From contig NC_083346.1 in NCBI RefSeq assembly GCF_019175385.1, positions 59,673,821-59,737,820 of the forward strand: a stretch of DNA of 64,000 bases, read 5' to 3'. This DNA is from Lycium barbarum (lineage: Eukaryota > Streptophyta > Magnoliopsida > Solanales > Solanaceae). The notes under the pieces were generated by a model. That model was not told where the DNA came from, searched no databases, and saw only the letters and a program-made list of their open reading frames with translations. Below are positions 1-9,529 of this stretch, one piece after another. The translations under genes and the position numbers were made by a program. The first letter of the stretch is position 1; every line of letters begins with the position of its first letter.

Positions 1-2045
1 ATTTGGTTGTTAGTTGTGTTGATCATTGATGAATTTGGAAGTTGGAAACATGTTATTAATATGTATGCCAAAGAATTGATGTTTTGAACGAGTTATGACT
101 TTGGCGGAAAGTTGTATATTATGTATATCGTGTGTATAATTTAAGGAAACGATATGAAACGCTTCTAAACTATGTTGTGATGATCTAGTTTGATAATGAA
201 TGTGAAATCATTGAAATTGGTTTGGAAATTGAAGTTGAAATGAAGATAATGGCATTATGTCGGCAAGTAGAACTAGTGTTGCCATATTGTGTTTCTAATG
301 TTTGTTGTTGATGTTGATGTTGTTGTTTGGGTTGTTGTTGATGGTTTTGAGCCGAGTTGAATTCTCGGGGATGCTATATGTATAGGGGAAGTGCTGCCGA
401 AATTTCGGTAGACAAATATGAGTTGAATTGAATTCATAGCATCTATAACTTACAATTGGTAAATGTGACCATTTGCAGATTTTCGACGAAACGGAGAGTG
501 AGCTTGGATAGGCTTAAAAAGCTCAAAAGGTATGTAAAGCTACCCCGATCCTTCTTTTGGCATGCCTAAGTGTATTAGGATCGAATTCGGGCCTCGAAAG
601 ACTTTCTGCCCCTCGGAATCCGCAAGTGAAAATATCACTTTTTCTTTCAGTAAGATTGAACTCTTTTGGTATGTTTTCTTGGAAATTATGCAAACCTTCT
701 CTAAACTCCTTGGAAAGCTACAGAATGTCCGTAGAACCTTTATAGGTGATCCCATAAGCTTAAAGGGCGTAATTTGGACCCATCGCCTTGCTTATCCCGA
801 GGTGGGCCCACTAGTCCCGGTTTTGCCCTTATTGTACTTAAGTCTTCTTTTCGAATAGTTCTTAAAAGAAACGTTTTTACTACCATTCTAATTACCTAAC
901 AAACGTTGTTTTAAATATCCTATTAAGTCTGATAAATTGTTTTGATACTCGAAACTCATTTACTATGATTCCTTCCGACTTCATTGGATCGGTTTGTCTT
1001 TGATATGCCTCATCGAGTCTATGGAAACATTCTTGATATTTTAATTGCATTAGTCTCTCACTACTCCATTCGTGGATGCCCCAATGTTTCCCACACTGAG
1101 CCCGGGCCAGGATATGTTGTCAAGCGTGATCCTCTGCATTGTTCGCCGTGCCTCGATGTGAGGGGGCAAGTATACGCGTACATGGGTTTGTGGAGTATGC
1201 TGTGCCATGTACGCTTGTTCTGATATAATTTACTATGGCCATCTGATATGATATGTTATGTTACGGGGTTATGCCCCTATTCTGATTCTTCTGTGTTGTG
1301 GCACCAGCGTCGAGAGGGTGGCCACGTTCTGTCTGCCGAGTCCCTTGGCAGGGGCCGGATTTGATATGACATATGTTCTGTACACACTCTGCATGTTTTG
1401 TAAATATGTATCTGATACTTTGGATTTTCCGTTTACTTTCTGTATGTTCAGCACCAGTTATGATTTTGTTTCCGCAACTCAGGCTTTACATATTCAGTAC
1501 ATATCTCGTACTGACCCCCTTTCTTCGGGGGCTGCGTTTTCATGCCGCGCAGGTACCGACGACAGGTTTGCTGATCCGTCCTCTTAGGATCTCCTTCTGC
1601 TATTTTTGGAGCGCTCTTTTATTCAGAGCCACCTTTTGGGTACAGTCTGTCATTTCTATATGTGTATATTCTCGTTCATGGGTACGGCGGGGCCCTGTCC
1701 CGCCATATGATTCAGTTGGTCCATTTAGAGGTCTGTAGACATGTTGTGGGTTAGGATCTTTCTGTACAGTGGTGTGCTTATGTTGTGTTCGGGCGATTCC
1801 ATTCGCCGCGGCGGCCGGTCCGTATATATTTAAATGTTGTTTTGTTGGTCCTGTGTGGCCTTTGTTGGTATTTTCTGCGTGCAGGGTATATGGGATAGTC
1901 CGTAAAACAAAGGAAACTTTGCCGAAATTATTCTGGAAATTAGCTAAATTTGAAATAAAGCCTCGTCGGCTTTTGCTGTATATTAGAATGTGTTTGAGTG
2001 CCCAGATCGGGCACTAGTCACGGCCTACGGGGTTGGGTCGTGACA
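1..2045 (+). repeat. Element A 5' LTR (5' end outside window)
   Basis: It ends in TTGGGTCGTGACA, the usual inverted-repeat terminus of these LTRs, followed after four bases by the primer-binding site. The last 1479 bp recur at 4727-6206. The first 566 bp are only in this copy; they contain a stretch similar to the corresponding part of element H's LTR (around GGGGAAGTGCTGCCGAAATT in A), showing the two families are related. It holds a splice-donor-like AG|GTATGTAA at 529-537 and a hairpin block at 1494-1552. Confidence 0.9.
1494..1552 (+). promoter_or_regulatory. Triple small-hairpin block of the LTR (element A)
   Basis: Three consecutive inverted repeats are visible: TCAGTAC-N7-GTACTGA at 1494-1514, CCCCC-N7-GGGGG just after it, then CTGCG...CGCAG ending at 1552. 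The first is repeated in LTRs of C, D, H, I, J and E with different 7-8 nt loops. The position fits the transcribed R/U5 part of the LTR. The function is unknown; RNA folding for 3'-end formation or strand transfer are possibilities. Confidence 0.6.
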
Positions 2046-2049
2046 AAAG

Positions 2050-2061
2050 TGGTATCAGAGC
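2050..2061 (+). other. Primer-binding site of element A (initiator tRNA-Met type)
   Basis: TGGTATCAGAGC begins four bases after the LTR end TGACA. It is the standard plant PBS complementary to the 3' end of initiator methionine tRNA, and it fixes the LTR boundary and the orientation. Confidence 0.97.
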
Positions 2062-2104
2062 GGTTCGTCCTCGGAATGTCTACAGACCGTGTCTAGTAGA
2101 GTCT

Positions 2105-2140
2105 TGTTTATTGGTGTGTTGTGCACCACACCTATAAACA
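2105..2140 (+). other. Leader stem-loop with GTGCAC palindromic loop (element A)
   Basis: A 36-nt hairpin lies 43 nt after the PBS. It has a 14-bp stem with a single T/T mismatch and an 8-nt loop TTGTGCAC whose last six bases (2121-2126) are self-complementary. Equivalent hairpins occur in C, H and E. The layout resembles retroviral dimer-initiation sites; that role is inferred. Confidence 0.75.
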
Positions 2141-2248
2141 GGAGGCTACAGGGCATTTAAGATACTACCCTTCTTTCTGTCTTAGATCGTGCGATAGAGC
2201 TGTGTTATCAGGATGATTCCTCCCTAACGAATTGTTACATTTGCAATT

Positions 2249-4087
2249 ATGCCTCCAAAAAAGGCGACAGCGGCCCAAAAGGCCAAGGCAGCAGCTGTGG
2301 GAGAGACTAGTCGGGCCCAGAGGGTTACCAGGGCCCATGCTCATATTGCTCCTGATATTTTGCCCCCGGCAGAGGGCTCTTCCACACCGCCACATGTAGA
2401 GGAGAATGGAGCAGCAGCAGCTGCAGGACAAGGGGCAGCTCCACCGCCAGCTCCCGAGATTCTAGTACCTGAGCCCCCAGCTCCACAGCCAGGGACTGAG
2501 GATCAGACTATGAGAGAGGCAGTCCAGCTATTGACTAGACTTGTGGCAGGACAGGTTCAGGGGCACGGACTGGGAGGTGACCGGGCTTACAGGCGTGATA
2601 GTTCGATATCCCGTGAGTTCTTGACTTGTGGCCCTCCAGAGTTCTTCGGGACAAAGCCCGAGGAGGATCCCGAGGAGTTTATCAGGAAGATGCGGCGTAC
2701 CTTACATTTTATTAATGCTTCCGCGACAGAGTCAGTCACATTGGCTTCGTACCGGTTATATGATGTAGCGGAAAATTGGTACGAGTCATGGGAGTTATCC
2801 AGAGGCGACGGCGCTCCCCCAGCATTTTGGGATGATTTTTCTCAGGCTTTTCTTAGCCATTTTCTGCCTCCGGAGTTAGGGCGGGCCAAGGGTGACAGAT
2901 TCTTATTGCTGAGACAGAGGGGTCGCAGTGTTCGAGAGTATAGTATGGAGTTTGACTCATTGGCCCGATACGCACCTGCTGTGGTAGCTACTATGGCTGA
3001 CAGGATGCACAGGTATATTATGGGGCTCGACCGTTATTTTGTCGACAGCTGTTTGGTATTGGCTGCTCAACCCGGCATGGATATTGCCCGGATTCAGGCC
3101 CACGCCCAGGGCATGGAGGACCGGCATAGGGAGCGTCAGCCTGATAGGAGCCAGGATCGGAGACAGCCCAAGAGGGCCAGATCATCTGGGTAGTCTGGAG
3201 ATTTTCGGGGCAGGCAGCCTCAGCAGCCGCAGCAGCCTAGCAGACATCTATCCCAGCCGGCACAGAGCGCACCTCCACAGCCTACAGGTCGCAGATTTGA
3301 TAGCCCAGGTTATTCAGGAGCAGGTCAGAGCTCCAGGGCTTCAGGTTCGCGGACAGACAGGGGTTCTGGTCAGACGAGGCCACCTAGGCCTCAGTGTTCT
3401 TACTGTGGCAGATACCATCTTGGGGAGTGCTACAGAGCCACCGGTGCATGTTTTTCTTGTGGCCGTCAGGGCCATTCTGTGAGAGATTGCCCGTACAAGG
3501 GTAGTGCGGGTGGTGCAGCGCAGCCTACCGGATCAGCCGCCGGGTCTTCATCTTCATCAGTGGCTATGCGCCCTACGGGGCCAGGTACTTCAGCACCAGC
3601 GGGTCGCGGCAGAGGCCGTGGTGGAGCTTCTAGTACTAGCGGTCCTTTGAACCGCATTTATGCTCTGTCCAGCCGCCAGGATCAGGAGGCATCGCCTAAT
3701 GTCGTTACAGGTACATTATTGGTTTTCTCTCGGTCTGTGTATGCATTGATTGATCCAGGTTCGACTTTGTCATATATTTCGCCTCTGGTTGCTAGTAAAA
3801 TTGGTATAACGTCTGAACCTATAGAGCCGTTTGAGGTAGCTACACCGATTGGGGACTTTATTGTAGCAAATCAGGTATATAAAAACTGTTCTGTAATTGT
3901 ATGTGGCCGTGACACTAAGGCAGATCTGGTGGAGTTAGATATGGTCGAGTTCGATGTTATTATGGGAATGGACTGGCTAGCCTCCTGTTATGCTAATGTT
4001 GACTGCCAAAATAAGGTAGTTCGTTTCCAGTTTCCCGGGGAGTCAGTTATAGAATGGGCCGGTAATACAGCATCGCTAGTGGACTGA
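2249..4087 (+). pseudogene. gag-pro: Element A gag and protease, one in-frame stop and 3' truncation
   Basis: Gag forms the virus-like particle and binds template RNA; the aspartic protease would mature the polyprotein. The frame starts MPPKKATAAQ, like gag of H, and runs 314 codons to a TAG at 3191-3193. It continues in the same frame through a double zinc knuckle (CSYCGRYHLGEC, then CFSCGRQGHSVRDC, about 3393-3490), a Gly/Arg-rich linker, and the protease active-site block ALIDPGSTLSYIS near 3750. Family members usually have D-P-G-A/S-T here. The stop is plausibly CAG changed to TAG. The frame terminates at 4087 because a deletion at about 4077 joins it, out of frame, to RNase H. The GMDWLASCY protease-end motif is still present. 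Confidence 0.9.
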
Positions 4088-4726
4088 TGCTTGTGAACGA
4101 AGCTTCCAGTTGCTGAAAGAGAAGCTGACTACAGCCCCAGTTCTGACTCTTCCAGAGGGACCCGATGGATATGTTATTTATTGTGACGCTTCTGGCATGG
4201 GATTGGGCTGTGTATTGATGCAGCACGACAGAGTTATAGCTTATGCTTCGCGGCAATTGAAAAAGCATGAAAAGAATTATCCTACTCACGATGTGGAGCT
4301 TGCAGCGGTGATCCATGCCCTGAAGATATGGAGACATTATTTATATGGCGTTCATGTTGATATCTATACAGATCATAAGAGTCTCCAGTATATTTTCAAG
4401 CAGAAAGAGCTTAATTTGCGGCAGCGGAGGTGGCTGGAGCTCCTGAAAGACTATGATGTGGATATTCTGTATCATCCGGGAAAGGCTAATGTCGTGGCAG
4501 ATGCGCTTAGCCGGAAATCTATGGGCAGCTTGGCAGATTTACAGCCAGACAGGAGAGAGATAGTGCGTGACCTTCATCAGTTGGCTAATCTTGGGGTTCG
4601 TCTGGCCGATTCTGGAGGTACACGGATTTCTGTCCAAGGGGTTTCTGAATCATCTATTAAGGAAGATATCAAGCGGCATCAATATGAAGATCCTGTTTTG
4701 GCACGATACAGAGACACAACCTATGA
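4080..4726 (+). pseudogene. Element A RNase H domain remnant
   Basis: This is the third reading frame relative to gag-protease. It reads [10 protein letters not shown], then [30 protein letters not shown] and [12 protein letters not shown], so the catalytic D, E and D are all present. It continues through [26 protein letters not shown] and the RNase H/integrase linker. RNase H removes RNA from the RNA:DNA hybrid during reverse transcription. The reverse transcriptase upstream and integrase downstream are missing. The coding sequence runs directly into LTR sequence at 4727 with TAAG shared by both sides, suggesting a microhomology-mediated deletion. Confidence 0.9.
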
Positions 4727-6206
4727 TAAGTGTATTAGGATCTAATTCGGGCCTCGAAAGACTTTCTGTCCCTCGGAATCCGCAAGTGAAAATATCACTT
4801 TTTCTTTCAGTAAGATTGAACTCTTTTGGTATGTTTTCTTGGAAATTATGCAAACCTTCTCTAAACTCCTTGGAAAGCTACAGAATGTCCGTAGAACCTT
4901 TATAGGTGATCCCATAAGCTTAAAGGGCGTAATTTGGACCCATCGCCTTGCTTGTCCCGAGGTGGGCCCACTAGTCCCGGTTTTGCCCTTATTGTACTTA
5001 AGTCTTCTTTTCGAATAGTTCTTAAAAGAAACGTTTTTACTACCATTCTAATTACCTAACAAACGTTGTTTTAAATATCCCATTAAGTCTGATAAATTGT
5101 TTTGATACTCGAAACTCATTTACTATGATTCCTTCCGACTTCATTGGATCGGTTTGTCTTTGATATGCCTCATCGTGTCTATGGAAACATTCTTGATATT
5201 TTAATTGCATTAGTCTCTCACTACTCCATTCGTGGATGCCCCAATGTTTCCCACACTGAGCCCGGGCCAGGATATGTTGTCAAGCGTGATCCTCTGCATT
5301 GTTCGCCGTGCCTCGATGTGAGGGGGCAGGTATACGCGTACATGGGTTTGTGGAGTATGCTGTGCCATGTACGCTTGTTCTGATATAATTTACTATGGCC
5401 ATCTGATATGATATGTTATGTTACGGGGTTATGCCCCTATTCTGATTCTTCTGTGTTGTGGCACCAGCGTCGGGAGGGTGGCCACGTTCTGTCTGCCGAG
5501 TCCCTTGGTAGGGGCCGGATTTGATATGACATATGTTCTGTACACACTCTGCATGTTTTGTAAATATGTATCTGATACTTTGGATTTTCCGTTTACTTTC
5601 TGTATGTTCAGCACCAGTTATGATTTTGTTTCCGCAACTCAGGCTTTACATATTCAGTACATATCTCGTACTGACCCCCTTTCTTCGGGGGCTGCGTTTT
5701 CATGCCGCGCAGGTACCGACGACAGGTTTGCTGATCCGTCCGCTTAGGATCTCCTTCTGCTATTTTTGGAGCGCTCTTTTATTCAGAGCCACCTTTTGGG
5801 TACAGTCTGTCATTTCTATATGTGTATATTCTCGTTCATGGGTACGGCGGGGCCCTGTCCCGCCATATGATTCCGTTGGTCCATTTAGAGGTTTGTAGAC
5901 ATGTTTGTGGGTTGGGATCTTTCTGTACAGTGGTGTGCTTATGTTGTGTTCGGGCGATTCCATTCGCCGCGGCGGCCGGTCCGCATATATTTAAATGTTG
6001 TTTTATTGGCCCTGTGTGGCCTTTGTTGGTATTTTCTGCGTGCAGGGTATATGGGATAATCCGTAAAACAAAGGAAACTCTGCCGAAATTTTTCTGGAAA
6101 TTAGCTAAATTTGAAATAAAGCCTCGTCGGCTTTTGCTGTATATTAGAATGTGTTTGAGTGCCCAGATCGGGCACTAGTCACGGCCTACGGGGTTGGGTC
6201 GTGACA
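4727..6206 (+). repeat. Element A 3' LTR, 5'-truncated
   Basis: It aligns with 567-2045 and ends TTGGGTCGTGACA at 6206. The first roughly 0.57 kb or more of the LTR, including the U3 start and the polypurine tract before it, has been lost. The hairpin block is repeated at about 5654-5712. GATAC follows the end, and the partner TSD would be left of the window. Confidence 0.92.
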
Positions 6207-6949
6207 GATACACTCAAATTACACCTTTTATTAGCGTAAAGTGGACGATGTCAAACATAGTAACCCAATAAGGTTGGGGTCGAATCCCACAGGGAATATG
6301 GTGTGAAAAGGTTACTAAATTTGTAGAATGCTTAATTTAGGTCTAATGTCTTAATCCGATGATTTTGGTAAAAGTTGGTTGTTTATGACTAGTGGCTAAC
6401 TAATTGCTTTGGATTGTAATTTATGGCAAAAGAAACCAAGGTTGTGTCCCCTTTAGATAAGGTGTATGATAATGGGTATTGATCTTGATATACTTCTACT
6501 GGATCATTATATGAATGCACTTAACCTCTATATGAATCTTTACTATTTCCCAATAAATAAAGATTATCTCTTTCTATGATTTTCCCAAATATAAGCAAGT
6601 GAATATTGAAGAATGGCTAATTATGCTGATTCTGCTAAATACGCTTTGAAATACGGACCGTAAAGTGGAATACGGTCCATAAAAGTTGTTAGTATTTTAT
6701 CATCTTCTCAGCATGCCTTTCTGGTTCTGCTTATCTTTAATTACGCCCAAGGAATATGGCCCGTATTTGAGAATACGGCTAATATTTTGTCATCAAAGCC
6801 AAATTCTGTACTTCAACAGTTCTCATCCAAAAATTGCTCCATTACTTGAAAAACACTAAAAACACATTAAATTGCCACTAACTTGCTTAAAAACAAGTAA
6901 AACATCTCATAAAAAGGCTTTAGATGTGCCATAATTTCCCAGCACATCA
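6207..6949. other. Unassigned repeat-like segment between A and the B LTR remnant
   Basis: No coding sequence is visible. The 5' part has tRNA-like promoter boxes: TAGCGTAAAGTGG (6232-6244, A-box-like) and GGTCGAATCCC (6278-6288, B-box-like), 33 bases between them. The middle has imperfect TACGGACCGTA/TACGGTCC palindromes around 6650-6690, resembling those in C-family LTRs. The 3' part ends TTTCCCAGCACATCAA against the B LTR. It may be a SINE-like or short LTR remnant inserted in or next to the B LTR, but I cannot name it. Confidence 0.35.
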
Positions 6950-7209
6950 ATTGTTATATTCAAACACTTATCTATTTCTTAGACATTATTTATGGTTAGA
7001 GTCCCTGTACGATGACTTTCGGATTTTGGGGTTGTAATATGTAGTATTCCGTACTTATTTATTATCTGTGGCATGACTTAGACATTTATTATTGATTTTA
7101 TTATTCTTTAAGTCATAATTGGTGAAATGAATGATTAATTGGTTAAAGGGATGGTTCACCTACATGGGGGGTTAGTATGGGTGCCATCACGATGGGTTGG
7201 GTTGTGATA
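6950..7209 (+). repeat. Element B 5' LTR, only the 3' 260 bp
   Basis: From TTGTTATATTCA it matches 30464-30723, including GACGATGACTTTCGGATTTT-like sequence and the end GGTTGGGTTGTGATA, mutated from the usual TGACA. Upstream homology stops abruptly at 6950, so the rest is deleted or displaced beyond the window. Confidence 0.85.
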
Positions 7210-7213
7210 AAGT

Positions 7214-7226
7214 TGGTATCAGAGCC
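7214..7226 (+). other. Primer-binding site of element B
   Basis: TGGTATCAGAGCC, four bases after the LTR end. It is complementary to initiator tRNA-Met. The downstream leader lacks the palindromic-loop hairpin seen in A, C, H and E, although CTTGTAGAGTCTTAT keeps part of the flanking box. Confidence 0.92.
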
Positions 7227-7423
7227 CTAGGTTCGTCGATCTCATTACACAACGACATGTCTTGTAGAGTCTTATGGATCGCTATGGAGGAGTCTGTACT
7301 TATCTTTGAGAGGCTATGGGACACTAGGAAAAATCAAATTCTTTCTTTCCTTCGTGCTAATTGATTCCAATTGGTATGTAGATGATTAAAATTAGTATCT
7401 GACCTTTCATCTATCCTCTCACA

Positions 7424-8960
7424 GATGGTGAGGACTCGTGCTAGGGCAGTCATTGAGGAGGAACCTAAGTTGGCTGCCTGGGCCACAGCTCATTGTAGAG
7501 GCCATGTTAGAGGTTGTACACACGGTAGAGGCTAGGGAGCAGCATCAGCCAAGGGCGAGGCTCCTGCTACTGGTTAGGCTCATGCTAAATATGGTTCCCC
7601 CGTACCTTCGACAATTCTAAATAAGGAGGCAAAGTTTGTAGCGGCACAAACTCACCCAGATATTATTGCTACTCCAGTGTTATCAGATGTTATGGTTCGT
7701 GTGTTTAACCTGCTGAACTGATTGACTAAGGCAGGTCTATTATCGGCTACTCCAAATGGCTAGGGTGAGAGACTAGCTGACCATATTCTTGACAGATTCC
7801 GTGCTCCAGGAGTGCAGTGCGATGTAGCTGTGCCTCCACATTTGGATGAGGTTCCAGGACCAGAGATTTTCCCTAGAGCAGTGGCAGGCTCGGTGATGAC
7901 CGGTGAGAAGCATGATCTATTTTAGACGTTCACCAAAATGAAGCCACCTACTGCTATGGCACAGAGTCCGAGGATGCTTATGAGTTTATTATTAATTGTC
8001 ATGAGAGGCTCCAAAATTTTGGGGTGATTGAGAGCCATGGTGTAGAGTTTGTGACCAACTAGCTCTTGGGTGATGTCAAGTTATGGTGGAGGGCTTATGT
8101 AGAGTGTAGACTTGTTGGGTTACCTCCGTTGACTTAGACTCAGTTTCATTCAGTCTTTTTGTAGAAGTACATTCCGCGTACTTTGAGGGTTAAGAGGCAT
8201 GACAAGTTCAGTCATATCGGCTAGGGGAGTTCTTCAGTTGTTGCTTATGAGGCCCGTTTTCGCTCCTTGTCCCGTTATGCTTTACAGTTGTTACCTACCT
8301 AGGCTAAAAGAGTTCGTAGGTTTGTGAAAGGGTTGAAAACTTCTTTAAAGTTGTCAGCTCTTCAGCTTGTAGCTTCAGAATCTTCTTTCCAGGATGTGGT
8401 GGATCATGTCACCATAGTTAAGGGTGTAAGACAGGACAACTATGTCAAGTATGAAGATAAAAAGACACGCAAGGGTGGTAGTTCAGTGGTACGATCTCCC
8501 GAGGGCAGGGTCAGCATGGGCAAAGTTCCTAGGTTTATTCAGGTTATCCTATCCAGTCGGCAATGTAGGTTTCTGTTGGGGGGGCATCAGGGCTGGTCAT
8601 TACTCTTCGAGTCAGCCAGGGTGTTCACATTCCAGATTTTCTGACCATAGTGGTTATTTTGCTTCTTCTGCTTCTGTTCAGCAACCTATGCTAGACCGTG
8701 AATGTTTCGAATGTGGAAAGTTGGGGCATTTCAAGAGGAACTATCCCCGACTCAGACAGAGTGGTCAGAGTGCTCAGTACCATACTCCCAGTGCTCCAGT
8801 TTCATCAGCTAGAGGAAGAGGATCTTATGGTAGGGAACATGTACAGACTGGGCATGGTGGCCACACATTTGGTAGAGGTGGTACCCAACCTAGCAAAGAA
8901 GGATCTCATTCAGGCAGAGGTGGACATCAGCCCGGTAGGGGCGGGACTTAGTCAGGATAG
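7424..8960 (+). pseudogene. Element B gag, heavily decayed
   Basis: A start MVRTRARAV is followed by many stops and frameshifts. Recognisable gag blocks include a matrix/capsid stretch near 7940-8330 (FTKMKPPT, then FEARFRSLSRYA-like residues and RRFVKGLK) and a zinc knuckle at about 8700 reading CFECGKLGHFKRNYP. In that knuckle the fourth ligand Cys is replaced by Tyr (TGC/TGT to TAT), so it should not bind zinc normally. A glycine-rich GRGGxxxGRGG tail follows. The product would be a nucleocapsid precursor; none can be made from this copy. Confidence 0.8.
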
Positions 8961-9079
8961 GGTGACCGTGGAGGTTCACAGGCTAATGGCAGATGGGTTC
9001 ATTGCTATGCCTATCCTGGTAGATCAGATGCTGAGGGTTCCGATGCAGTCATTACATGTAACATCTCAGTCTATCCCCG

Positions 9080-9470
9080 GTCAGCTATTATGTTGTTCGA
9101 CCTGGGTTCTACATTCTCTTATGTGTCCACATACTTCTCTACGGGTCTTCATATGGTTTGTGATTTGCTTGATGCTCCTATTCATGTATCTACTCCGGTT
9201 GGAGACTCGGTAGTAGTAGATAGAGTTTACTGGTCTTGTATGGTCACTTTTATGGGTTATGGTACGTGGGTAGACCTTGTGATTCTTGATATGGTAGATT
9301 TTGATGTTATTTTAGGTATGAGTTGGTTGTCTCCTTACTACGCGATTTTGGATTGTTACCCCAAGATAATCATTTTAGCTAAGCCGGGTATGTCTAGACT
9401 TGAGTGGAAGGGTACTCCTAATGCCTCCCCAAAGAAGATAATTTCCTTTCTTTGGGTTATATGGCTTACA
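9080..9470 (+). pseudogene. Element B aspartic protease remnant
   Basis: It reads MLFDLGSTFSYVSTYF, where the family motif is D-P/T-G-A/S-T, so the residue after the catalytic Asp is changed to Leu. STPVGDSVVVDRVY, DLVILDMVDFDVILGMSWL and SRLEWKG follow. The same protease subtype appears in the minus-strand fragment K near 32300-32520, showing a second copy of this lineage. It is interrupted by frameshifts on both sides. Confidence 0.85.
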
Positions 9471-9529
9471 TTTGCGATACCAGTGCTGATGTTCCATCGC
9501 TTGAGTTAGTCTCCGTAGTATGTGAGTTA

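Larger units (their letters stand above)
1..6206 (+). mobile_element. Element A: Ty3/gypsy LTR retrotransposon, internally deleted
   Basis: Order seen is LTR (cut by window edge), PBS, leader hairpin, gag, protease, RNase H remnant, LTR lacking its 5' part. The right LTR (4727-6206) matches 567-2045 with roughly 19 differences over 1.48 kb by eye, so the insertion is fairly recent. Reverse transcriptase and integrase are absent: one deletion joins protease to RNase H at about 4077, and another joins RNase H to the middle of the 3' LTR at 4727. The element is non-autonomous. Its left end and target-site duplication lie outside the window. Clade assignment to Tekay/Del-like chromoviruses is by motif recognition, not a search. 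Confidence 0.9.

Noticed and set aside
984..1223. Open frame of 79 codons repeated at 5144-5383
   Set aside because: It lies in both LTRs of A and is duplicated with them; no conserved domain.
6232..6288. A tRNA gene at the A-box/B-box-like pair
   Set aside because: No acceptor stem, anticodon arm or CCA-proximal pairing can be drawn around the boxes.
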